Source of the DNA: Isosphaeraceae bacterium | GTDB taxonomy: Bacteria; Planctomycetota; Planctomycetia; Isosphaerales; Isosphaeraceae | Assembly (NCBI GenBank): GCA_026004735.1 | Contig: BPJS01000001.1 | Span: 434,001-498,000, forward strand | Direction: 5' to 3' | DNA length: 64,000 nucleotides | Shown: one piece after another, positions 43,363 to 51,780 of the stretch | Layout of the letters: every line of letters begins with the position of its first letter | How positions within the stretch are numbered: position 1 is the first letter of the stretch | Program-made: the position numbers and the translations under genes | Notes under the pieces: generated by a model | What the model saw: only the letters and a program-made list of their open reading frames with translations | What the model was told of the DNA's origin: nothing | Database searches by the model: none

Positions 43363-44652
43363 TCATGAGCAAAACCGGGCCGGCGTTCCAGGACGATTGC
43401 GTGCGGACCAGCCGACTAGGCCGAACACGGCCAGCAGCGCGTAGGTTTTCAGCGATGCCACGACCAGGCTGAAGGCCGGCCCGTACGGACGCCCCGCGCC
43501 GCCCCAGGCGGGCGTGACGAGCCGGAGCAGTGGTTCGGGAGGAAGCCAGAGGATCAGAAACGCCCCCACCAGGACCGACCGCGCGACGGGCTGATTCCAG
43601 GCGACCGACGCGACCCACCCCAGCGGCAGGGCCGCCTGAATCAATCCGTCTTCCCAGGTCACCGGGGCGACTAAGAGCATACCCAGGATCGCCGCCGACC
43701 AGGCCGCATCCCGGCCGCGAACCGTCCGGGCCTGGCGGGCCAGCCAGCCGACCAGGCCCGCCACCAGCAGACCACCGGCTAGCGTGGCGAGCCGGGCAGC
43801 CGTGGGGCTGAACCACAGGGGTTCAATCCGGCCGGCGTCACCCGTAGGCTCGAACAGCCGATGCCAAAACCCGGTCAGCGACAGGTTGAACACCACGCCC
43901 CAGAAGACCCGCTGAGCGGGCACGACGTCGCGGAAATAGTCGGCGAAGACGTCGGGGCCAAACGCCACGGCGGCACCCAAGGCCAGCAGCGCGAAAGTCG
44001 CCCCCGCCGCGGCGATCGGCCGCCACTGCCCCCGCGCCAGGTAGACGATCAGCACGAACGCCGGATAGAGCTTGAAGGCGGCCGCCACGCCGATCAGTCC
44101 ACCGGCCGCTAGAGCCTGGCCCCGGCGATCGAGCGCCCAGGCCCCGACCAGCAACGCCCCCAAGACCATGGCCGATTGGCCGAGATAGACCCCGGCGTAG
44201 ACCGGGTGACCAAAGGCCAGTATCAGCCCACCCGGCAGCCACAAGCGACGATCCGCGCCCAACTCGCGGAGCACCAGCCCGAACACTCCGGCCAGCGCGG
44301 CCAGCGAGACCAGATTCCAGACCAGGACGGCGTCGCGATAATCGAGTGCGGCCAGGGGCAGGAACAGAAAGACCGAGGTCGGCGGGTGCGCGTTGACCCG
44401 GACCAGGGAGGCTGTCCAGGCGTGGCCTAGATGGCGCGGCACGCTCTGCTCGTGGGCGGCGTAAACCGGCAACCCGACGGCCTGATTGCGCGCCGAGGCC
44501 CAGTCCTGGTAGAGGTCGACGACTCGGCCCGACGCAGGCCGCAGGACTTCGGCATACGCCTGGCCCAGCCACGACCACCAGATCCAGGCCAGCAGCAGAC
44601 ACGCTGGCCCCACCCACGCAGACTGCGTGTTGAGCTCTGGGCGATCATCCAT
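43363..44652 (-). CDS. GT87/DUF2029-like polytopic membrane protein
   Basis: A 429-residue protein with about ten to eleven hydrophobic segments. It fits the DUF2029/GT87 group of polyprenol-dependent alpha-mannosyltransferases: VVDLYQDWASARN (31-43) after the first helix carries the acidic Asp/Glu pair, and VRVNAHPPTSVFLFLPLAAL follows in the first loop (about 71-90). Later AAAFKLYPAFVLIVYLARG and APVTWEDGL also match the group. It may add a mannose-like sugar to a lipid or protein in the periplasm. The start was taken at the Met that precedes DDRPEL, 23 codons into the frame. Substrate unknown. Confidence 0.78.
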   Translation of the reverse strand: MDDRPELNTQSAWVGPACLLLAWIWWSWLGQAYAEVLRPASGRVVDLYQDWASARNQAVGLPVYAAHEQSVPRHLGHAWTASLVRVNAHPPTSVFLFLPLAALDYRDAVLVWNLVSLAALAGVFGLVLRELGADRRLWLPGGLILAFGHPVYAGVYLGQSAMVLGALLVGAWALDRRGQALAAGGLIGVAAAFKLYPAFVLIVYLARGQWRPIAAAGATFALLALGAAVAFGPDVFADYFRDVVPAQRVFWGVVFNLSLTGFWHRLFEPTGDAGRIEPLWFSPTAARLATLAGGLLVAGLVGWLARQARTVRGRDAAWSAAILGMLLVAPVTWEDGLIQAALPLGWVASVAWNQPVARSVLVGAFLILWLPPEPLLRLVTPAWGGAGRPYGPAFSLVVASLKTYALLAVFGLVGWSARNRPGTPARFCS

Positions 44653-45048
44653 TCGGTCCAAGGCTCCGGGGTTGTTGGCCGTTGATCGGGCGGGTAACGC
44701 CGCCGGCGGCGGTCTCGCCACCTTGAAAGATCCTTAGGGCGCCGTCGTCTGTCCGGTCGAACGCCCCCCTTGTCTTGCCGTCTCACCCGACCGAGCCGGC
44801 GGCCCTCTTCTCGAACGAACCGGGGAGCGGCTATAATCGTCATTTCGCCTGGACAACCGGATTGAAGCCAAAGAGCGGCCGACCTGCGGTTGGCACGCCC
44901 CGGGGACCGGCGATTCGGCCTTTGACCATCCCACGCAAAGAAAGCGAACTCGGAACGCCGGGAAACGGTTCCGGAACATCCCGGATCTGCCCGGCGGGCT
45001 GACGTCGTTTTCCTGGCCCCGCGGCCGTGAGACGGGACTTCGACGCCC

Positions 45049-45363
45049 ATGTATGCGATCATCGAGAACGGAAGCCATCAGTATCGGGTCCAGGAAGGCG
45101 ACCTCCTGACCATCGACAAGCAACCCGGCGAGGCCGGCAGCGAAATCGTCTTCGACCGGGTTTTGCTGGTGGCCGGCGACGGACCACCTCGGATCGGCAC
45201 CCCGCTCGTTGAAGGCGCACGGGTCGTGGGCCAGTTGGTGCGGACCTTCCGTGGGAAGAAGATCATCATTCGTAAGTTTCGCCGTCGTAAGGGCTACCGC
45301 CGTAAGCGCGGGCACCGGCAGACGTACACGACGGTCAAGATTACGCAGGTGGTCGCCTCCTGA
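45049..45363 (+). CDS. rplU: 50S ribosomal protein L21
   Basis: A 104-residue component of the large ribosomal subunit that binds 23S rRNA. It begins MYAIIENGSHQYRVQEGD, close to the family N-terminus, with the conserved IVFDRVLLV (33-41) and the basic KIIIRKFRRRKGYRRKRGHR (71-90) typical of the L21 C-terminal region. Length is normal. In many bacteria rpmA (L27) follows immediately; here no L27 frame exists in the 643 bases before the ribonucleotide reductase gene. The start has no strong ribosome binding site. Confidence 0.96.
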   Translation: MYAIIENGSHQYRVQEGDLLTIDKQPGEAGSEIVFDRVLLVAGDGPPRIGTPLVEGARVVGQLVRTFRGKKIIIRKFRRRKGYRRKRGHRQTYTTVKITQVVAS

Positions 45364-46006
45364 GCTGATGGGTTCGATGAGACGGAGCCGGCCGGGTTTC
45401 CGGAGGCGGTTTTCGGTCGCGGTGTTCGGGACCGGTGGCCGACCTGGGGAACCTGGCGCTCTTGGCCTGCCCAGGCAGAGCTGCGCGGGCGGAGTTCTGG
45501 CCAGTTGGAGCTTAGGTTGGGGCGGCTCGGGGGGCGGGCGGCGGTGTCGGGCAGGATGCGCGGGCCGGGGCTTGGAGCGCCGGGGCCGGGGGGCGTGTCC
45601 GGTGCCTGAAATCCTGCCGGAAAGGTTTGCCTAAAAGTTACTTACGACATAACGAGTGGTCTGGGTGCGAGAAACGGCCGGCGGGTGGTTTCGGAGTTGA
45701 AGTCGCGCGGTACAATGCCGGCCGCCGGGCCGAGAGGGGCGACGAGCTTGGGTTGCCCCGGCCTTCCCGTGGGGAGGCGTTCGATCGGTCTGTTTTTTCG
45801 TGAGATGGGGCAGCGAGGAGGAGTGCGAGGCGTCGGAAGCGACGGCCCTGGGTGGTCCGCCTGGCGGACGCAACGGGACAGGCCTCGCGGATTTTTTTCT
45901 GGACAGCCGAGCGCAGGGAGGCGATACCAGACAGAGCGGATGTGGAACATCCGTTCAGTGACTGTCGGGGTTTGGAACCTGGAGCGAGCGAACTCGGAGG
46001 ATCTCC
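45364..46006. promoter_or_regulatory. Long leader region between rplU and nrdJ
   Basis: About 640 bases without a convincing gene. It holds an AT-rich island around 45625-45655 (AAAAGTTACTTACGACATAA), the best promoter-like spot for nrdJ. Then come two perfect short hairpins, GTCCGC-CTG-GCGGAC (45855-45869) and CGGATGT-GGA-ACATCCG (45937-45953), with a run of seven T (45892-45898) between. This layout resembles a regulated leader or attenuator. I saw no B12 riboswitch box and no clear NrdR box. Confidence 0.4.
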
Positions 46007-49000
46007 ATGGCATCGGTGGGTGAACGGGCGTCGGGCCAGCAGGATCAGGTGGCACGAGGCGGGGTTCGACGCGGACTGACGATTCCGCGGGTCTTCAGCA
46101 CCGCGGGTGTCAGCCCGTTCGACCAGGTCGAGTGGGATCGCCGCACGGCCGTTATCAAGGACGAGCGTGGCCGGGTCCTGTTCGAGCAGACCGACTGTGA
46201 GATTCCCCGCGCGTGGAGCCAGTTGGCGACGAATGTTGTTGTTAGCAAATATTTTTATGGGGAGATCAACACGCCGGAGCGGGAAACGAGCGTCCGCCAG
46301 TTGATCGACCGGGTCACGCGGACGATTGCCGACTGGGGCCGGGAGGATGGCTACTTTGCGACCCCGGCCGATGCCGACGCCTTTTATGATGAATTGACGG
46401 CGCTGTGCCTGAATCAGTATGGCTCGTTCAATTCGCCGGTCTGGTTCAATGTCGGGTTGTTTCATCGGTATGGCATTGAGGGTCCGGCCAACAACTGGGC
46501 CTGGGATGAGGAGAGCCGGAGCGTTCGCCGGGTTCAGAACGCCTATCGCAATCCCCAGGGCTCGGCCTGCTTTATTCAGAGCGTGACCGACGACATGGAG
46601 GGCATCATGAACCTGGCGCACAGCGAGGCGATGCTCTTCAAATTCGGCTCGGGCACGGGTACGGATCTGTCGACGCTGCGTTCCTCGCGGGAAAAGCTCT
46701 CCGGGGGCGGTCGGCCGTCGGGGCCGGTCAGTTTCATGCGGGTCTACGACGCGGTGGCCAGCGTGGTCAAATCCGGGGGCAAGACCCGCCGCGCGGCCAA
46801 GATGCAGACGCTCAAGGTCTGGCATCCCGACATTCTGGAATTCATCGAATGCAAGGCCAAGGAAGAGAAGAAGGCCCAGGCCCTGATCCGCCAGGGCTAC
46901 GAGGCCAACTTCAATGGCGAGGCGTACTCGTCGGTCCTGTTCCAGAATGCCAATCTTTCGGTCCGGGTCACCGACGAGTTTCTCCGGGCGGTCGAGGCTG
47001 ACGGCGACTGGACGACCCGGGCCGTCACGACCGGTCGGCCGATGACGACGTACAAGGCCCGGATGCTCATGAACAAGATTGCCGAGGGCACCTGGCTCTG
47101 CGGCGATCCGGGGCTGCAATACGAGGACACGATCCAGCGCTGGCACACCTGCCCCAACACCGCGCCGATCAATTCGTCGAATCCCTGCAGTGAATATATG
47201 TTTTTGGACGATAGCGCGTGCAACCTGGCGTCGCTGAATCTGATGCGGTTCCGCCGCGAGGATGGCACGTTTGATGTCGAGCGGTTCCGCCACGCGGTCA
47301 AGGTGTTCATCACGGCGCAGGAGATTCTGGTGGACCACTGCTCGTACCCGACGGAGCGGATTGCGCTCAACTCGCACCGGTTCCGGCCGCTGGGGTTGGG
47401 CTACGCCAATCTGGGGTCGCTGTTGATGGCGGCCGGGCTGCCCTACGACTCGGACCAGGGCCGCGCGCTGGCCGGCGCGATCACAGCAATCATGCACGGG
47501 CAGGCCAATTTGACCTCGGCGGAGATCGCCGCCCACATGGGGCCGTTCGAGGGTTTCGCGGTCAATCGCGAGCCGATGCTGCGGGTGATGGAGATGCACC
47601 GCGACGCCGTCGAGGCGATCGATCCGTCCTGCCCGCCGTCGTTGTGGGCCGCGGCCCGCGCCGTCTGGGATGAGTGTCTCGAGGCTGGGCGTCAGCACGG
47701 CTTCCGCAATGCCCAGGTCACGGTGATTGCGCCGACCGGCACCATCGCCTTCATGATGGACTGCGACACGACGGGCATCGAGCCGGATATCGCCCTGGTC
47801 AAGTACAAGAACCTGGCCGGCGGCGGCCTGCTCAAGATCGTCAACCGTACGGTGCCGATGGCGCTCAAGACGCTCGGATACGACGACCCGTCGATTCAGC
47901 GGATTGTCGACTACATCGACGAGCACGATACGATCGAGGGCGCGCCTGATCTTCGGGATGAGCATCTGCCGGTCTTCGATTGTGCGTTTCCGCCGGCGCG
48001 CGGGGGCCGCTCGATCCCCTGGCAGGGTCACGTTCGGATGATGGCCGCGGCGCAGCCGTTCCTCTCCGGCGCGATTTCCAAGACGGTCAACATGCCGCGG
48101 GAATCGACGGTCGCCGACATCGAGGCGGCGTATCTGGAAGGCTGGAAGCTGGGCCTGAAGGCGCTGGCGATCTACCGCGACGGCTCGAAGGAGAGCCAGC
48201 CGGTTGCCACGACTAAGGAATCGGACAAGGTCCGAGAGACGGCCGAACCGGCCGCCGCCGACCTCGAAGCCGCTGGCGGCAAAGCGACGGCGGCCGCTCC
48301 CGCCGCGGTCCCGACCACGACCCCGCCGCACGCCGGCTCGCGACCCCGCCGCGAACGCCTTCCGGACACCCGCCGCAGCATCACTCACAAGTTCGACATC
48401 CAGGGCCACGAGGGATATCTCACGGTCGGCTTCTTCGACGACGGCCGTCCCGGCGAGCTGTTCATCACGATGGCCAAGGAGGGTTCAACCGTCGGCGGCC
48501 TGATGGATACGATCGGCACGCTGGTTTCGATGGGCCTGCAATACGGCGTTCCGCTCGACGTCTTCGTCAACAAGTTCGCCCATAGCCGCTTCGAACCCGC
48601 TGGCTTCACACGCAACCCGGACATCCCGATCGCCAAGAGCATCACCGATTACATTTTCCGCTGGCTGGGCATTCAGTTCGTGCCGGGCTACCGCGAGGCC
48701 AACGTTGCCAAGCGCGACGGTGGCGGCTCGGCGCCCGCCGCGCTGGGCGCGGTCGAGCCGGGAACCGAGTCGGCCGGCGCCACCGCCCCCACCCTCAAGG
48801 TCAACGGCCACCGCAAGGCGACGGCCGCCGACGTGGAGGACGTCACCGGCGCTGAGCCACCGCCGGTTGGCCTGGTCTCGGTCGAGGTCCAGCAGCAACA
48901 GTTCGCCGGCTTCCAGGCCGACGCCCCGGCCTGCGACAACTGCGGCGCTCTGACCGTTCGCTGCGGCACCTGTTACCGTTGCTTCAACTGCGGCAACAGC

Positions 49001-49015
49001 ATGGGCTGCTCGTGA
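46007..49015 (+). CDS. nrdJ: Vitamin B12-dependent (class II) ribonucleoside-diphosphate reductase
   Basis: A 1002-residue enzyme that makes deoxynucleotides using adenosylcobalamin and so works with or without oxygen. Seen: LCLNQYGSFNSPVWFNVG (about 131-148), QGSACFIQSVTDDMEGI (183-199), FGSGTGTDLS, INSSNPCSEYMFLDDSACNL with active-site Cys, APTGTIAFMMDCDTTGIEP, a Pro/Ala-rich linker, a second domain HKFDIQGHEGYLTVGFFDDG (about 786-805), and a Cys-rich tail CDNCG...CGTCYRCFNCG that shuttles electrons or binds zinc. CGGAGG lies 6 bases before the ATG. It stands 643 bases after rplU and is not obviously in an operon with it. Confidence 0.96.
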   Translation: MASVGERASGQQDQVARGGVRRGLTIPRVFSTAGVSPFDQVEWDRRTAVIKDERGRVLFEQTDCEIPRAWSQLATNVVVSKYFYGEINTPERETSVRQLIDRVTRTIADWGREDGYFATPADADAFYDELTALCLNQYGSFNSPVWFNVGLFHRYGIEGPANNWAWDEESRSVRRVQNAYRNPQGSACFIQSVTDDMEGIMNLAHSEAMLFKFGSGTGTDLSTLRSSREKLSGGGRPSGPVSFMRVYDAVASVVKSGGKTRRAAKMQTLKVWHPDILEFIECKAKEEKKAQALIRQGYEANFNGEAYSSVLFQNANLSVRVTDEFLRAVEADGDWTTRAVTTGRPMTTYKARMLMNKIAEGTWLCGDPGLQYEDTIQRWHTCPNTAPINSSNPCSEYMFLDDSACNLASLNLMRFRREDGTFDVERFRHAVKVFITAQEILVDHCSYPTERIALNSHRFRPLGLGYANLGSLLMAAGLPYDSDQGRALAGAITAIMHGQANLTSAEIAAHMGPFEGFAVNREPMLRVMEMHRDAVEAIDPSCPPSLWAAARAVWDECLEAGRQHGFRNAQVTVIAPTGTIAFMMDCDTTGIEPDIALVKYKNLAGGGLLKIVNRTVPMALKTLGYDDPSIQRIVDYIDEHDTIEGAPDLRDEHLPVFDCAFPPARGGRSIPWQGHVRMMAAAQPFLSGAISKTVNMPRESTVADIEAAYLEGWKLGLKALAIYRDGSKESQPVATTKESDKVRETAEPAAADLEAAGGKATAAAPAAVPTTTPPHAGSRPRRERLPDTRRSITHKFDIQGHEGYLTVGFFDDGRPGELFITMAKEGSTVGGLMDTIGTLVSMGLQYGVPLDVFVNKFAHSRFEPAGFTRNPDIPIAKSITDYIFRWLGIQFVPGYREANVAKRDGGGSAPAALGAVEPGTESAGATAPTLKVNGHRKATAADVEDVTGAEPPPVGLVSVEVQQQQFAGFQADAPACDNCGALTVRCGTCYRCFNCGNSMGCS

Positions 49016-49133
49016 CCGGCCGGCAGGCCACCCCCAGCGGCTGACGCCCGCGCCCCAGCCGCCCCGGACGGAGCGGCCGGGGCCGGCTGGCGCGGTGCCG
49101 AGCGGTGGCCGGCCTCGGAAGCGAGGCCTGGTC

Positions 49134-49274
49134 ATGGTGGAGTGGTCGCCCAACGACCAGGCCGGTCGGCACGGCAGGTGTCGTAGCCGGTCAGGCTGGC
49201 TTCTGGCCCGCTTCGCGGAGCGCGGCCGCGTTCCGGTCGACGCCGAGGGGCGCTACCGGCTCGACGTTGCTTAA
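49134..49274 (+). CDS. Possible small 46-residue protein
   Basis: ATG to TAA with a purine-rich GGAAGCGAGG 12-20 bases upstream. The translation ends GRVPVDAEGRYRLDVA, which looks more like a real protein end than chance GC-rich sequence. The N-terminal half is Arg-rich. It lies 118 bases after nrdJ on the same strand. It may equally be a fragment of an old gene or chance. Confidence 0.25.
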   Translation: MVEWSPNDQAGRHGRCRSRSGWLLARFAERGRVPVDAEGRYRLDVA

Positions 49275-49458
49275 CAACGTCACGGGCGGCCTACGGCGTC
49301 AGGTCGAAAACCGTAAGCCAGACTGATGGCCGCTCGTCGGAACCGGCCGCGGCGGCGGGGCGGGGCCACGGATGCCCACGCGGTGGCCGGGAGGATCGGG
49401 CCGGGGCGGCCGGTGTCGCCGGGCGTCGCCCACCGCAGGACGGCTGCGTTGAGGGACT

Positions 49459-49489
49459 GCGTTTGGCCGGAGCCAGTCCGGCCAAACGC
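49459..49489 (-). terminator. Strong 13-bp hairpin between convergent genes
   Basis: GCGTTTGGCCGGA pairs perfectly with TCCGGCCAAACGC around a five-base loop. It lies 36 bases beyond the baeRF3 stop on the minus strand, and nrdJ converges on it from the other side. There is no T tail, but the stem is stable enough to serve as a bidirectional terminator or transcript-end structure. Confidence 0.55.
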
Positions 49490-49524
49490 GTGGATCGAGC
49501 CTGGTCGGGTGGTGTCCCCTCGGC

Positions 49525-50670
49525 TCAGAACCGGTAGGTGGCGGCGGCGCCGGTTTCGACCGGCATCCGCTCGCGCGGCACGACCACGACCTCGCCGCCC
49601 ATGCGCAGGACCAGTTCGGCCAGATCGTCGAGCAGGTCGTCGACTTCGGGATGCTCCAGGTCGGCCGGCTCGATGACGCCGGTGGTTGGGTCGATGTGGC
49701 CGGGGTCGTGGCGGTCGGCCTCGACGAGCAGATGGCCGACGCGACCGGCCACAGCCGCGCGGGCGATTTCGGCGATGTCGGCCGATCCCTGGCCTCGAGC
49801 ACGCGCTGCGCCAAATTTCTCGACCAGTTCGGCCAGCCGCCGCGCGTAAGACGGCTCGATGACTTTCCAGGCTTCGGCTCGGAGCTTCTCGGTGTCGATC
49901 GAGGCCGGGTCGTAGGGGATGGCCTCCGGCACCAGCATCGGATTCTTGCTCAGCGCTCGGAAGTGGCCGTGATATTCGGGCAGAGAGGCGAGGATCAGGG
50001 GCAGGCCGGTCGGCTTCGAGTGTCGCTCCAGTACAGCCCGATCGACAGCGCGGAAGAACCGCTCGGTATCGATGTCGATCTCATCCTTGCGGGAGCCATG
50101 CCCGTGGTGGACGCTGGGGATGCTGGGAACACCGGTCGGGGTGACTCCGCGGTAGGGCTCGGTAAGCTCCTCGCCCAGGGCCTCCGTGAGCGAGCGCGGT
50201 ACGCCGTCGTCGGCGTCGATCTCGTCGAGAGCGTCCCGATTTCCCTCGTAGAGCCGGACCGTCTGGCGGTTCAGGCCGAGGATCTGAAACCGATCGGCCG
50301 ACTGAAGGATCCGCACGAGCGGCTTGGTGTGAAAGCTGTCGGCCACCACGGCGATCGCGTTGACCGGCCGCTGCAGGGTAAAGACCCGGAATCGTCCCGG
50401 GGACGCAAAAACGGCCAGACCGTCCAGCGTGTGTTTCCAGAAAAGCCCGTTATCGGCCAGGTCCAGGAACGGTTCCAGCAGCGGCTTGACCTCGCGGGTC
50501 GGATAGCGACGGCGCAGCGACGCTTCCAGCTCCTTGACCAGATTGCGAAACCGGATCGGGTCTTGCTGATTCTCGGGATGATGGCGGTGTGTTGGTTGAT
50601 AGAGCGACAAACACGGCGCTTCGACATCCGAGAGGAGCGAGCGGAAGTCGTCCAAGGTCAGCGGATGCAT
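49525..50670 (-). CDS. baeRF family 3 protein (bacterial aRF1/eRF1-like)
   Basis: A 381-residue cytoplasmic protein matching the baeRF3 family, bacterial relatives of the archaeal and eukaryotic peptide-release factor core. Seen: LLSDVEAPCLSLYQPTHRHH (12-31), DPIRFRNLVKELE (37-49), LFWKHTLDGLAVFASPGRF (76-94), FHTKPLVRILQSADRFQILGLN, a His-rich HHGHGSRKDEIDIDTERFF (about 188-206), PLILASLPEYHGHFRALSK and the terminal metal/Ribosome-like GRVGHLLVEADR. Such proteins are thought to act in ribosome rescue, hibernation or peptidyl-tRNA release; this is a family inference. It is convergent with nrdJ and lies 414 bases from DUF1080. Confidence 0.85.
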   Translation of the reverse strand: MHPLTLDDFRSLLSDVEAPCLSLYQPTHRHHPENQQDPIRFRNLVKELEASLRRRYPTREVKPLLEPFLDLADNGLFWKHTLDGLAVFASPGRFRVFTLQRPVNAIAVVADSFHTKPLVRILQSADRFQILGLNRQTVRLYEGNRDALDEIDADDGVPRSLTEALGEELTEPYRGVTPTGVPSIPSVHHGHGSRKDEIDIDTERFFRAVDRAVLERHSKPTGLPLILASLPEYHGHFRALSKNPMLVPEAIPYDPASIDTEKLRAEAWKVIEPSYARRLAELVEKFGAARARGQGSADIAEIARAAVAGRVGHLLVEADRHDPGHIDPTTGVIEPADLEHPEVDDLLDDLAELVLRMGGEVVVVPRERMPVETGAAATYRF

Positions 50671-51084
50671 GAGCGATCCTCTCAGGCTCTGATTCCGTTT
50701 CCAGCGGGACGCTTAGCCTAACCTCCCACCTAGCGCCCAAACAACGGCCGCGATTCCCGCCCTCCCGGCCGGCTGATCACGTTCGGGTTGACAACCCGGA
50801 CCAGGCCCGGCCTGCCCCCACCGAGGAAAGCCACCACCGCCCCGCCGTCCCCGATTCTCCGCGAGCCGCTCTCTCCCCCCCCCTCAGGCCGCATCCTCGA
50901 TCGACCAGCTAGCCTTCCGTGGCCTGGCTCGCGGATCAACGCCCAGCCCGCTCGGGTCGTGCCGCCAGCCCGGCCACGGCATCCAACCACCCCGACAACC
51001 TCCGGCCAGACGGCCCGGCGCCCCCGGAACCGACCAGGCGCGCGACCCAGGCTCCGCTGGCGGGAACCGCCCGGCCGGCGCGAT
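50671..51084. other. Region upstream of the baeRF3 gene
   Basis: About 410 bases between the baeRF3 start and the stop of the DUF1080 gene, both on the minus strand. Only a small hairpin, CGGGTT-GAC-AACCCG (50784-50798), about 115 bases before the baeRF3 start, stands out. No gene or RNA is recognised. Confidence 0.45.
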
Positions 51085-51720
51085 TCACTCGATTGGCCGG
51101 AGGACGATGTTGCGGAACTCGATCGGCGCCCCTTCCGACTGGAGGCAGATGGCCCCCCGGGTCACCGAGCAGCCGCTCGCCTCATTGACCAGTTCGCCAT
51201 TGATGCGGACGCGGATCGTGTCGCCCTTGCAGGTGATCTCCATCGTGTTCCACTGGCCGATCGGCTTCTCGGAGCCGTCGGTGAGGTTGATGTGGCGGCG
51301 GTCCCGCTTGCGGGTCTCCTCGTTGGGCACGTCCAGCTCGGTGCCGATGACCCAGAAGTCGCCGGCGTCGCCACTGGCGAGCTGGACCTCGATCGACTTG
51401 GGCCAGATGCCCAGCGCGTTGGGGGTCGAGGTGTGCACGAGCACGCCGTTGTTGCCTCCTTGGCTGCCTTCGGGCCATCGCCACTCGAGCGTGAGCACAT
51501 AATCATGATAGTCGTCTTTGTTCGTACGAATGTAGCCGATCGGCCGCCCGGTGCACCGCAGCACGCCGTCGGCGACGCTCCAGGTCTGGGCTGGGTCGGC
51601 GTCGGGTTTGTCCAGGACGGCTGTCCAGCCGTCGAGGTTGCGGCCGTTGAACAGCGGGATCTCATCGGCCCGCAGAGCGGGCACAACCGCGGCGAGCAAC
51701 ACGGCGAGGGCACGTCGCAT
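51085..51720 (-). CDS. Exported DUF1080 protein (3-keto-disaccharide hydrolase-like)
   Basis: A 211-residue protein with an N-terminal signal peptide (RRALAVLLAAVVPALRADE, cleaved near the end). The mature part is the DUF1080 beta-sandwich: IPLFNGRNLDGWTAVLDK (21-38), WSVADGVLRCTG (47-58), YVLTLEWRWPEG, NGVLVHTS (about 91-98), EVQLASGDAG, NTMEITCKGDTIRVRINGEL (157-176) and the final IEFRNIVLRPIE. Relatives split 3-keto sugar bonds, and the domain is common in planctomycetes, often next to dehydrogenases. No ketosugar dehydrogenase is next to it here. It lies 60 bases from the glpK stop and in the same direction. Confidence 0.85.
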   Translation of the reverse strand: MRRALAVLLAAVVPALRADEIPLFNGRNLDGWTAVLDKPDADPAQTWSVADGVLRCTGRPIGYIRTNKDDYHDYVLTLEWRWPEGSQGGNNGVLVHTSTPNALGIWPKSIEVQLASGDAGDFWVIGTELDVPNEETRKRDRRHINLTDGSEKPIGQWNTMEITCKGDTIRVRINGELVNEASGCSVTRGAICLQSEGAPIEFRNIVLRPIE

Positions 51721-51780
51721 GGGGGGAGAGTCTCCAGGGGACGAGAGTCTCGGCGCTCATGGGCGCCCGAGATGAACCGT

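Larger units (their letters stand above)
49016..49524. other. Region between nrdJ and the baeRF3 gene
   Basis: About 510 bases at the convergent ends of the nrdJ and baeRF3 genes. It holds one weak small open frame (listed separately) and a strong 13-bp hairpin near its right end. I see no RNA gene or other known element. Confidence 0.5.

Noticed and set aside
45364..46006. B12 riboswitch before nrdJ
   Set aside because: I looked for the conserved B12 box and the associated core but could not find them; left as an unspecified leader.
45638..48409. 923-residue minus-strand frame opposite nrdJ
   Set aside because: Antisense to a highly conserved enzyme; the translation has no domain.
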